From contig VZRG01002050.1 in the NCBI GenBank assembly GCA_013397435.1, positions 1-64,000 on the forward strand: a DNA stretch of 64,000 nucleotides, written 5' to 3'. Below the pieces are notes generated by a model. That model saw nothing but the letters and a program-made list of their open reading frames with translations, was not told the DNA's origin and made no database searches. Position numbers and translations under genes: made by a program. Shown in pieces: positions 12,901 to 23,080 of this stretch; within the stretch, counting starts at the first letter, position 1, and the number at the start of each line of letters is the position of its first letter. The stretch is from Erythrocercus mccallii (Eukaryota; Chordata; Aves; Passeriformes; Dicruridae).

Positions 12901-15701
12901 TTCACACTTTTATAAGTTTTGGTCCATTTGCACATTGGATTTAATTGTCCAATTATAGCTTCAGGTTATGAAGTTCCATCCTCCTTGTTCTCTCCCCTCA
13001 GCCCTCCATTGTTTATGCTTTTTTGGGCCTTGTAACTTGTAACGGTTGTCCTTGATCTCAAGCTGGAAAAGGATTGTTTTGTTTACCTACCCCGTAGAAG
13101 AGAGCTGACTAACACTTGATATGAGGCTCAGAGCCACACACCTAGGCAGCGCAGAATCTGAAACACATGAAAGCTAAAACTTAAAGCATCAGTGTGTGAA
13201 TCATTCTATCCTCACAGAACAAAACAAATGTGCCCAAGGAAATAGCAATGCTTCTTTGTCTGAGCAGGTCGAGATAGAAGTCTGTTTCATCCAAACTGTG
13301 TTACACAGAATAAAAGGCCTTTTACTGCCTTATGGCCTAGATTATATGCAGAAATACTGATCATTTGAGAGATCTCAAGTTTCTCTTCTGTAGGTTGCTG
13401 AGCTTACCTTAGTAAGCACAAAGCTGTGAGGTGATCTTTACAGCACTAGAGGCACTTTTGCATTTTCTGGATTTTGGGCATAAGCATTCCAGCTCAGCTG
13501 TGGTTCACAAACATCAGTTTGCCAAATTACTTGACTACAGATGGTCTCAAGCTATATAGCTGATACATCTCATGCTGTATAACTGATTAATGCAAGGAAA
13601 GAAACTATTGGAAAAATCCAGTCAGCACTAGTGAGAACATATGAAGTTGAAATAGTAAGTATTGTCTGTGTTGTGAGACAAGCACTGACACAGCATCAAT
13701 CACCTGGGATGAACCAAATATTGAAAATAAATGTAATATTGTTTAGAGTATGTCCGTATACTCTGAAGAAGAAATTGTTGCAGTGGAGGAGAGAGGTGGG
13801 AAGACTTGTGTCTTATACAAGTGGTATAGACAGGTGAGGTTAATGAGAGCAGAGGCTTTATTCAAATTGTTTGTAATTGGCTCTTGATTTAACCTCTTAG
13901 TCTTGGTTTAAAACAGAGGCAGAAATAAAAGTTGTTGTGCAGAGGTGGTTTACTGAAACTAAAATGTGAGGTTACTTTGTAACAGATTTTAAATTTGACC
14001 TAAGTGTAAAATTCCCTTCTGATACATTTTGAAGTAATCTGAATCTTTTAGCAGACTACTTAAATCATAGAATGTAACTAATTTGATGTAATCAATCAAT
14101 GATGAAAATAATTATTAAAATATCTATTCTTGGTGCAAAATGTCTTTTGACCTTTTAAAGAAGTCATTCCCCTCTAGTCATTCTTCCTCTAAAGGAATTA
14201 GCATAATTGTTTGTAATAATTAGATATGAATTCTCATTCTAATTTTTGTTTTAGGAAAAGCCAAACTTGGTCTGCCATATAGCCCAGTTATTCCCTTCAA
14301 GTAAGACTAGAGGACCTGCTTTTTCTTTTGTTGTTACTTACTCCAACAAGTAGAAAGGTTTAAAAGGCTAGTTCTAATCTTAAAAAAAAATAATTGCTTT
14401 ATGCTAATGGTTTTGATGTTGAAAGTCACTCATCCTTCAAAGGCACCTCCTTGGGTATCTTTCAGTCTTGCCTCATTTCTCTGTGGGCACATTTTCTAGC
14501 ACAGTGGACTCAAAATGTCAAATCTCCCAGTTCCTAGGACTAATGTATCCAGGATCCCCAAGCTGTTATATGGCTAGTTGTTATTCTTAGTCCTGATTAT
14601 ACCTTTCCCTGATTTTGCATGGTCTCAATCTAGTTTTGCCATAGTTGCCAGGACTGTGGGAATTATTCAGTCCTTATGTTTCTATGTCATTGCAGGATGC
14701 ATTCCACACTGTTAAGAAACTGTCAGGCAGAAGGTAGTTGTGATACCTAATAAAATGTAAAGCATTTTCCTTTCCTAACCTCAAGGCTGTTGCCACATGC
14801 TAGTAGTCTTGTTTTCAGACCAACATAATAACAAATTTAACATTTGCTGTCCAGTAAAATACTACTTTAAGCATGTGTACAGGTTGTTTTCCTTAGGCAT
14901 GAGTTGTGGACAACTGTCAGGTTTTAAGGCAGTGGGCAGTAGATATATTCAGATATATTATAAAATGGAAAAGGTATTGAGATGATTATTTCTTTCCACT
15001 AACTTGGCTTTTTTTCCCCCCCTCCTCTACAGATAACTATTATCTTCAAATCATACCAAGACTGTACAGATCAGAAAGTATATCAAGGAATGACTGATGA
15101 CTTGCCTGCTGCTTTTGTTGATGGTACAACAAGTGGAGGAGATGGGAACACCAGGAGCTTGCACATTGTGGAGAAAGTTGGTGGCAAATACATTGAGATG
15201 CATGCTAGGTACATTGGGACCACGGTGTATATCCGCCAGCTTGGGCACTACCTGACCCTGGCCGTTCGCATGCCCCAGGAGCTGGTCATGGCCTACGAGG
15301 AGAGCCAGGATCTGCAGCTGTGCGTGAACGGCTGCCCTTCCAGTGAACGCATTGATCAGAGTGGCCACTTGCCACTGCCTGTGATGGGAAAGCTGCTTCC
15401 TTGGGGTGCCGCAGCTCATCCGCTGTCAGGGTACACACTGGAAACAGCCACCACCAAATGCCATGAGAAGATGCTTGTGAAGGACATCTATTTTTACTCA
15501 TGTGTGTTTGATCTACTCACCACTGGTGATGCCAACTTCACAGCTGCTGCTCACAGTGCCTTGCAGGATGTGGAGGCACTGCACCCCAGCAAAGAGCGCT
15601 GGCATATCTTTCCCAGGAGTGGAGGTGCTAGTGTGGGCAGGGATAGCAAATTCTTTGTCAGTCTTGGATTTCTGTGCTTGATCTTTGTTGCATATTTGTA
15701 G
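3829..15701 (+). CDS. RGMB: RGMB, repulsive guidance molecule B (DRAGON), complete, 3 coding exons
   Basis: Coding exons 3829-3928, 6299-6810 and 15033-15701 join in frame (100+512+669 nt) to 426 residues plus TAG; the human protein is about 437. The family is a GPI-anchored cell-surface BMP co-receptor and neogenin ligand, acting in axon guidance and BMP/SMAD signalling. Visible: a Leu/Ala-rich signal peptide in the first 33 residues; a cysteine-rich N-terminal domain; CRGN at residues 87-90 (RGMA has RGD here); an N-glycosylation site NCT at 108-110; the GDPH autocleavage motif at 156-159 inside the vWF-D-like region; NFT near the C-terminus; and a hydrophobic tail, as expected of a GPI-attachment signal. 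Start chosen at the ATG before MGSAAP, matching the human MGLRAAP start position. RGMA and RGMC are alternatives, but the NLVYHSAVLGI and VTDDLPAAF-type blocks and adjacency to CHD1 favour RGMB. Introns are 2.4 and 8.2 kb. Confidence 0.95.
4052..4393 (+). mobile_element. CR1 LINE 3' fragment in RGMB intron 1
   Basis: Recognisable CR1 3' region: 'ggtgcccagcgacaggaag', 'aacaggctgccagggaggtc', 'gggttggactagatgatcc' and an ATTCTGTGATTTTGTGA-type octamer tail. It starts about 120 bases after the exon 1 donor, in the gene's sense orientation. Confidence 0.9.
4394..6298 (+). other. RGMB intron 1, remainder
   Basis: AT-rich intronic sequence ending in the pyrimidine-rich acceptor at 6270-6298. No other gene or repeat recognised. 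Confidence 0.7.
6299..6810 (+). CDS. RGMB: RGMB coding exon 2: cysteine-rich domain and GDPH cleavage site
   Basis: Acceptor ttgcttag|GTGACGG and donor aaaaag|gtacag. 512 nt, residues 34-204. It carries the N-terminal Cys-rich fold (CGIQKCTTDF onward), the CRGNLVYHS segment, N-glycosylation site NCT and LFGDPHLR, where RGM precursors cleave themselves between Asp and Pro. Confidence 0.95.
6811..10684 (+). other. RGMB intron 2, left part
   Basis: AT-rich intron sequence. At about 7132-7175 there is a short, diverged piece resembling an inverted CR1 3' end. Nothing else recognised. Confidence 0.6.
10685..11345 (-). mobile_element. CR1 LINE, minus orientation, in RGMB intron 2
   Basis: Starts with the inverted CR1 tail (taggttggaaaagaccttt), followed by the usual inverted blocks ('gtgaagaaattt'-like, 'ctccaggctgaacatctac', 'ctggactcactgcagcacc', 'cccaaaactgagcacagga', 'ggcctcctt'-like). 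About 660 bases, 5'-truncated. Confidence 0.85.
11362..11427 (+). mobile_element. Short CR1 3' end, plus orientation
   Basis: A gtcgaagttaatgatgttag...aattctagaattctgtgaa segment resembles the last 60 or so bases of a forward CR1. It directly follows an inverted CR1, giving a back-to-back pair. Confidence 0.6.
12741..13191 (-). mobile_element. Solo-type LTR, minus orientation, in RGMB intron 2
   Basis: A 451-base unit with TG...CA termini (minus strand starts TGATGCTTTAAG and ends AAGGCATCA). It is flanked by GTGT on both sides (12737-12740 and 13192-13195), consistent with a 4-base target duplication. On the minus strand it has TATAAAAG (12907-12914) about 100 bases before AATAAA (12804-12809), the LTR U3-R order. 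No internal retroviral sequence adjoins it. Confidence 0.75.
13196..15032 (+). other. RGMB intron 2, right part
   Basis: AT-rich intron sequence ending in a long pyrimidine tract (15008-15030) before the exon 3 acceptor. No repeat or gene recognised. Confidence 0.65.
15033..15701 (+). CDS. RGMB: RGMB coding exon 3: C-terminal domain and GPI signal, with stop
   Basis: Acceptor with a strong C/T tract (cctcctctacag|ATAACT). It encodes residues 205-426 and stops at TAG 15699-15701. The segment between CVNGCP and GYTLET is the most unlike human RGMB; the remainder aligns well from memory. The last 15 residues are hydrophobic, as expected for GPI anchoring. Confidence 0.95.
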   Translation: MTIIFKSYQDCTDQKVYQGMTDDLPAAFVDGTTSGGDGNTRSLHIVEKVGGKYIEMHARYIGTTVYIRQLGHYLTLAVRMPQELVMAYEESQDLQLCVNGCPSSERIDQSGHLPLPVMGKLLPWGAAAHPLSGYTLETATTKCHEKMLVKDIYFYSCVFDLLTTGDANFTAAAHSALQDVEALHPSKERWHIFPRSGGASVGRDSKFFVSLGFLCLIFVAYL

Positions 15702-18700
15702 GGTTTTTTTTTAGACTGTAACAAGATTTTGAAATATATATTGTCATAATATATTGAGTAAAGATGAATGTATATGTATATACCATGTATATGAAGGAAT
15801 GTTTTGTCTTGGGGCATCCACCAGATTGGATATTAACTGTTTTCATGTATGTTTGATTCAGTAGTATTCTATGTATCTATTTGTCTTACAGTTGTTGAAA
15901 AGTTTTATAATATCCCTGCATTGGGACCTGATGAAAAGCACTTTATTTTTTACATATTAAATAGATAAATGTGTATCTGAGTAACTATGTATTACACGTG
16001 AAATACTCACTGCTCTCTCTTCCCTAAATACTACTTGGTTTAAGACTTATTTTTTTTAACTGAATTAACTTGTGGGTTTTCCTAAGAGACCTTTAGTTAA
16101 TGTCAAACCTGTATATTTTGAAGCAAGTGAATGGTCTCTGGAGAGAGCAGAGACAGCTTAAACTTAGAGGGAGCACTTTTTTTTCTCTCCACAGGCTCTC
16201 CAGTTGTCTGTGTTATAGAAGGCTACAGATTTTTTTTTTCATGCTTGGAAACCCCATAGTGTATCAATCTTTGCAAAATGTTTTAGATGTGGTTCATAAG
16301 TATACCAGTGTATATTCATGTGTATGTAAGAGTGGCTGTGCAGTGTGTAAATGTTTTAAATTGTTACAATAGAAGAATAGTTGTGTGTCGTTCCCCTCCA
16401 CGCCCTGGCTGAGTAATGTCAGGAAGGTGGTATCACCTCTTGAGAGGTGATAAAAAAATCCTCTTTTCAATTTGTTGGAGAACTCTCAGATCAGAAGAAC
16501 CCTGCATCAGAAAATTATTTTCTGTAAACCTAAAGAAGAGGTGGTGAAATTTGAGTAATGATACATGAGAGTCCTCAAGATTACAGAACTTAGTGTAACA
16601 AGATGATCTGCTAAGTGTATATGGAGTATTTCAGCTGCAAGGCTAATCACACAGTGTGAAGGTAAATTGAAAGTGCCAAAACTTAAAAGAAGTTATGTCA
16701 GATACATACGAAGAATTACAGACCTAATAAACATAATCACAACTTTGAATGTTGCTTCACTAAGTTTGTATTACTGCAAGAAGGTGAGGTGTGTGAGAAA
16801 TAATCTTATCTGGAAGATGTATCAGTGAAATGAGTTGTGGAAATTGCTGTTAGAAGCAAAGCAGCTTTAAATATGTATATGTTTACTGTACACAGAAGGC
16901 AGCTGTCATTCCCATAGGAGCTTACTCACAGATGTCAGTCTAACACCACAAGCTCTGCAGAAGGCTGTGTAATATGATCATCTGTATGTTAATGCAACAA
17001 CCAGTCAGTTAGTTATCTGTTACTGATACTGTCTTAAGCTACCCTTGGATATTAGTGGCTTACTCAAAAGGTTTTTCAAAGTATCTTCTAGAGTGTTTGT
17101 AAGCCTATGCTAACAGGGCTTCCAACAGCAGATGATGGTAGTTCTCTGTAGTTGTGGAGTCTGACAACTTCCTTAGTAAGCATGTTGCAGGAGTGGCAGA
17201 GAATGTATGCCTAATCCTTTATTTTGTGTGTACAGAAGGCTCCTAAACAAAGATATTATAAAAAGAAATAGTAGGCTCATTTGCCTGTCAAATCAAAAAT
17301 TCTTTTTTTTCTTTCTGGAAAACCTGTCTTGAAGAAAAATCTGCATACAGCATCTGTTAAGTGGGACACAACCAGAGAGTACAACCTTTTGTTCTTATGG
17401 TCAAGTTACAGACCTTCAGTATTGCATTTCCTTTCAGACTGCTGCTGTACTGCCAGAAACTAGATCACCAATTATTTACATTCTCCTACTTCAGCATTAT
17501 GACTACCATGCATTTGTTTTATGAGTTTTGAGGCTGTGCAAGTGTCTGTTTACTTATATACCCTCCAAAATCAAATATGCAATTCTGCAAGCTTTGTATA
17601 CTGCCTAATGAGAGTTTCGTTAGTGGACACGTTTTGAAATAAAGCCCAGGAGTCTCATGGCTTTCTTCTCAGATGAGAAGAGACACACAGCACAGTTTAA
17701 AATCTTGCATTCATTTTCATTATGTAAGTGCAGCTGTGGTCTTTTACACTGAAATTTTCATGCTTTGGTTATTTATTGCCCATCTGTGTCTTGACTTGAT
17801 AAAAATACTTTTGTGTCTTTCCCTGTTCGAGCTATTGAAGACTGCTATCTGTACAATGTCCAAACAGGAGTAATGATTCCTTTTTTTTAGCAGGTATTCT
17901 GTGTTTTTTACAAGATAAGCTTTCTCTGTATGGTGCTGCTACTTAACTGTATTCAAGACAAAAAGGGATTGTGTGGATCAGTGTTGTCCATTTCATAGTT
18001 CTCACTAATTAACCTTGTTATGGAGAGCAACATAGCCACTGTCAAGAACAAGTATACCGGTAAATTTGTGATGCTGATGTAAAACAATTCCATCTGATCT
18101 GATTCAGAATTCTTTATGTTTTAACTAAACTTTGTTGAAATTAAAAGCTGCTATCATTAAATGAACTGTGAACAGTAAGATTCATTACAGTCTTTGTGCA
18201 GAGGCATATATCAGAATTCATTAACTAGATATAGAAAAGTGTCATATGGGGTGTGCCAATAACTTATTTATAGGAATTATTTTACACTAGTTTTAAAGCT
18301 TAATTTCCACTCCTGTCTACATTGTAACAATAGAAGAATACACCTTTATATATACAAAATATATGATTTAGCATGTGCTGAGGGCTGGATCTACAAAAGT
18401 TTTTATGTCTAGTTTGTGTGTGAAGTATCTAAATCCAAAACTGAGACACACAGTGAAGCCTTTTGAGCTTGAAGATGTTTCCAGATGTTTCTCTAGGATC
18501 TCTAATTCTCTTCTTAGTCCAGTAAGCCCCCTTAAAAAATCTGTATTTTGCTGTTGAGCAGAGAAACTGAAAGCCGTCTTGAGGGTTGTAGCTGCATCCC
18601 AACCAGAGTCACATGTTGGCCCTCTGCCTGGCTTACTTGCAGGAATTTTTGGGCAGGTACTTGACTTGTACTCATGTTTAGCAGGTGATGGTGGAGTTAT

Positions 18701-18830
18701 TTTGAGTATGGTGGTGGTGAGCATTTTGCTGGAGTTTGGGAGAGGCAAGATGAAATTCCTCTTCTGTGTTGGTCTGTGAGACTAACAGCTGGGAGTTGTT
18801 ACCAAATAAACATCATTTTGTGGTGTTACA
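15702..18830 (+). other. RGMB: Probable RGMB 3' UTR, extent uncertain
   Basis: AT-rich sequence after the TAG without recognised repeats. Candidate AATAAA signals on the sense strand are at 16726-16731, 17638-17643 and 18805-18810. RGMB transcripts in mammals have long 3' UTRs, so a distal site is plausible, but sequence alone does not choose. Confidence 0.4.
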
Positions 18831-21488
18831 GGGATGGCTTTAAACAGACTTAGGTGCAGAGGTCCTAGGTGCCTCAAAAGAGCCTGGAGGCATACTTCAG
18901 TGCTTGAGAGGTATTTCATCTAAATTCAGTGAACTAAACCTACAGCTGCCTCTGTAGTTGTTGGAGTAATGGCAACATTTTAGACTGGAGTGAATTATCT
19001 TCTGGAAATGCCTATTGCTATTGCTATGGAGAGGAGGAAACAGCTATTTTAAGTAGCTGAAGTCAGGTGAAACTAGTCCAGCCCTGATGGGTGCATTTTA
19101 AAGTCTAGCCTAGGTTCAAACCCAGGAACAACATATGTTCACTAGAGACAAGCCACCTGATCCAGCACTTCCTGCACAGCTCCATGTCTCCCAGTCCTGG
19201 CTGATGGAGACACCTTGGCCTGGGAGAGTCTCACACCAGACCTAGGTCTTGCCAGTAGTCTGAAACCTTCAATGTTTGATTCACTTGAAAGCAGGACTGA
19301 AGAAGGCAACAAGGCCACCCCATCCTTTCTGTACTGGCCTCTTCTCCCAGAGCACTCTGGGTGGAAAAGAGGTCCTGAAGTCAGAGGACAAACAGGAGAG
19401 AGATCAAGTGGGTAAGGTCTTAGTGGTAGTGCTTCTAATCTTAATTTTTGTCTTTAAATCCCAGACTGTTTACATTTTCCCGTGAATGATGTAATGTATG
19501 TAACAAGTGTGCAGATGAATAGGGGCTGCATTTTCTAATTAGAGTATTTTATCTTTCAGGCTTTTCTTGGATGTGTCCTTGCTGCCATTACCGTACAAGT
19601 GTTCTACAGAAAGCAGAAAAGTTTCAACAGCTGTTGACAAAACCCTTACCCTGTTATTATCAATGTATTTGACTAGAAAGAGACAGGTTTTTGTGAATCC
19701 CCTCTCCAAACTGTGTGAAGGAGATACGTAAACAAAGGTTCCTTGCCTACTTGGGTGACTGCAATAGTTATCCTACTGGCCCTACCATTTTTATCTGGCA
19801 GTGATAAAAGAGCAAGTTGCTGTCCTTTCTCAGGAAAAAAATGCTCTGCTTGGAAGTGTATGAGACCTGCCTTCAAAGAGTGTATTGGAATTGAAACCAC
19901 TCCCACTTTCTATAGGTGGGCTATGTCAGAGGAATAACTTTCTGTAACACTGTCTGTCTGTAGAGATATATCAGTGGTGGCAAACCCTTGTGGGCAGGTC
20001 AAGTTTAAAAGTTATGTACATCACCATCTGTGATGCCATCTCTAATCCCTCACTTCTGACCTTCATAGTGCCAGGGGTTTGGCATGACCTGCCTTCATCT
20101 AGTTCTTTCTCCTTCACGTACTGCCAGTCATTACTCCCTAGCTTGCTTAAAACACCATGAGCTAATTCTCTGTAAAAAGTAAGTTGATACTCAGCCATGA
20201 AAGAGAATTGTTACCAGAATAGACTTTTTTGGGGAAAAAATAAATTACAATGCTTTAGTAATTATAAATCCCATAAAAATGCACTAATCATTAAATTGTG
20301 CCTTGCACAGTAGTGTTTGGGATTCTTTGGAATGCTAATATTTCAGGATCAGTTTTTTTAAATGTGCATGTAAAAAAGTCAAAATCTCACCTTCTTGCAA
20401 ATGAGATTAATTTTATGTATGATAAAGAGATCAGTAAGTAGTCCCAATGGGAAAGCACAGATATTCCTCTATAATAAGAATAATTGGTAAAAAATCGTTT
20501 CAGGTGTGCCTGTGTCTAGGGCAATTACAGTCTTCTGCCCTTTTTCAGCAACTAGTCAAAGCTTCTTGGCCACAAAATAGGAAATCCTGCAGAGATTACC
20601 CTCTGTGTTTGAGTCCTTGAGGGCTTTCCACAAGTAGACCTGTCTGTTCATTGACAGAAATGCTAAGAGTTTCTTCTGTCTCAGCAGAATCCATTAAGAC
20701 AATGGATTAAGATTACTTTTTGGCTTTCTCTGGATGCATTGTTTTGTACTATTTTACTCAGATCATAAAATCTGACAATCCTGATGTTGCTGTTTTGTGG
20801 AGAGAAATAGAAGACCCTTAAAAGTGGAAACACTTTCTAATTCAGGGTTTAGACTCAGATAAAAATGCAAATTTCACAATTATTAAAACAAAGCCAAATA
20901 GAGCTCTTTTCAAAAATGTGTTGGGATGTTGCTCCTACATTGTCTGCTGAGACCAAAGTGTGTAGGGAAATCTCTGGTTCTGCACATTTGAGAGATTTTG
21001 CTCTGAGTTTTTTCTACAGTAGCTCAAACAGAGCTGTCATTAGCTGGAGTGTGTTACATGATCTTCTGAACATTTCTTCCCATTTAGTTCTACCAGGAAG
21101 GATCCATTTCATCCCAACAGAGATGTGAACCAAAAGCAGAGTAAGAGGGGGGTTGAAATGAGGTTCACTTCAAAAGTGAAAATCCTACCAGCTCTGTCAA
21201 TATTAAGAAAAGGTCAGTTGTCTGGTAATTATAATCCAAACCTTTAAAATCAATATTCTGTATAATACCTCTGTGGGTAAAAAACCAGAACCCTGCAATC
21301 TAAAAGCAGTTCACTAGTCTAATGACAAAAAACACCTCCCAGTTTCAACTTTGCTCAGAGGATATTTTTACTGGCTAGTTAAAGTGCCAGTAGTTAAATG
21401 GCAATATACTGGCCTCCGCTGGAGGCCTTAAACCAAGGGCTAACTGCAGTGTAATTGTGGACAACAGGATTATATTATATCATGTTCC
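18831..21488. other. Spacer between RGMB and CHD1, left part
   Basis: AT-rich sequence with small unsupported frames only. I recognise no gene or repeat family here. Confidence 0.5.
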
Positions 21489-21558
21489 ATTCTATTCTAT
21501 TCTATTCTATTCTATTCTATTCTATTCTATTCTATTCTATTCTATTCTATTCTATTCT
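21489..21558 (+). repeat. (ATTCT)14 pentanucleotide microsatellite
   Basis: Fourteen perfect tandem ATTCT units (70 bases) counted directly, followed by an interrupted GTTG. The purity suggests a young or actively slipping locus. Confidence 0.98.
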
Positions 21559-22639
21559 GTTGACAGTCATTAATGAAGCTCCCTGATGCAACAATTTAAG
21601 CAGGTTTTTACCACTAATTTCTTCTCAGTGGGGTTCTTTATTGTATATGTATATGGACCACTATATACATAGAGAGCTCCTTGATTTCTAATTTCCAGAT
21701 ACAATTTTCTTATATGCCAGAGTATTCATTCAATGGTTTAGAAACTAAGACAATTAGGAATTCTCCATCTTGCCTTTTCACCTCTGTTGCTTATGCAGAG
21801 TCAGCATTCGGTATCCCACTCCTAAAGGGAGTTCCATTCTTCATTTGTTTCACCCTTACACATACCTTTGAATATAGGGGATTATTGTGTATCACCTTTG
21901 GCTGAAGCACTGCATCCTTGAATCTCAAACTCTTTCCTTGCATGTGACTTCCAAAGCTTTGTTTCAAACTCATAGCACTCACTTTTAGCTGCACTTTCCT
22001 ACAAAGGGACAAAGCAATGCTTGTCATTTCCTTACACTGATTGTCTTAAGCTACCAAGGGGCAACCAAACTGAAGTTACCATTTCACCTCTAGGTATCCA
22101 GCAGTGCCTTCCCACTCTGCACCCACAAATGTAATTTTAGCAAGCAAATAAGTACACTACAAGAAAAATTTCACATGTGAAGTCAACAGAGCCTTGCGTC
22201 CTCATTTTTCTTTTCACTGACTTTCTACCTAGACAGAAAAAGTCCACAACATAACCTACATATGTATAAACCCATTTCTGGGATTATGTCAAGACCAGCC
22301 TTGCGAAAGGCTGTTACCCCTGCAAATTAACAAACTCCAGGTTTTGCAGATGAGCTTTAATTTTGAACATCCACAGATCTTGGGACCTAGTGAGTTCCAA
22401 GATCCTCATCCTTCGTATTTGAAAAGCTGTGGCAGTGAGGTGAAGTCTGTAGTGACTACATGGTCCATGTGTAAGAGAGGCACCCAGTTATGGTGATCCT
22501 TTGAAGAAGGTGTGAGAACTTCCACCATAATGCACAAAGTCCTCTTTGCACATCCTTGTTTGTGTGGGCTGGGCCCCCTTCTGCCCTGTTTTGCTGGCAC
22601 AAGGTTTCTCCTGTCCATGTCAGCCTGAGGTCACAACTT

Positions 22640-23080
22640 CCTCTCTTGATGCTTGTGAGAAATACTGTCTTGCTGATAAAGTTGAAAGAGGACAAAGTCA
22701 TCAAAGCAACATTTATTGGTATAAACAAGTTCACCTGAGTCAGTTGCATCTCACTGAGGAGGCACACCTCTCTCTAAAATGCACAAACCTTTATACCCTT
22801 CCTCAACTGCTGGTGTCCCTGTCCCTTTTTCCCGTTGGCTGGGTACTCAGGAACTCACATTCTTTCTGACTGCCCACAGTGCTCAAACTGATACGTCCCT
22901 TCCCCTCCCCTCCCCTCCTGTCCTTCTAAGTAACAAGCACTGGTTAACTCCCCTTTTCCTCCCCACTCCCACACTCAAGCAGCCTAGGCTCCTGTTAGCC
23001 TAAATGACGGAAGTATACACTCTCATGGCTGAAGCAAAACATTATTTTATCTCTCGAGTGGTGGATCATCATCTCCCCAC
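22640..23080 (-). mobile_element. Probable LTR, minus orientation
   Basis: On the minus strand: a G-rich U3-like part (aggaggggaggggagggga), GGGTATAAAGG at about 22788-22798, then CCAATAAATG (AATAAA 22712-22717) about 80 bases downstream. That is the expected LTR promoter and poly(A) order. Exact ends and target duplication not determined. Confidence 0.55.
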
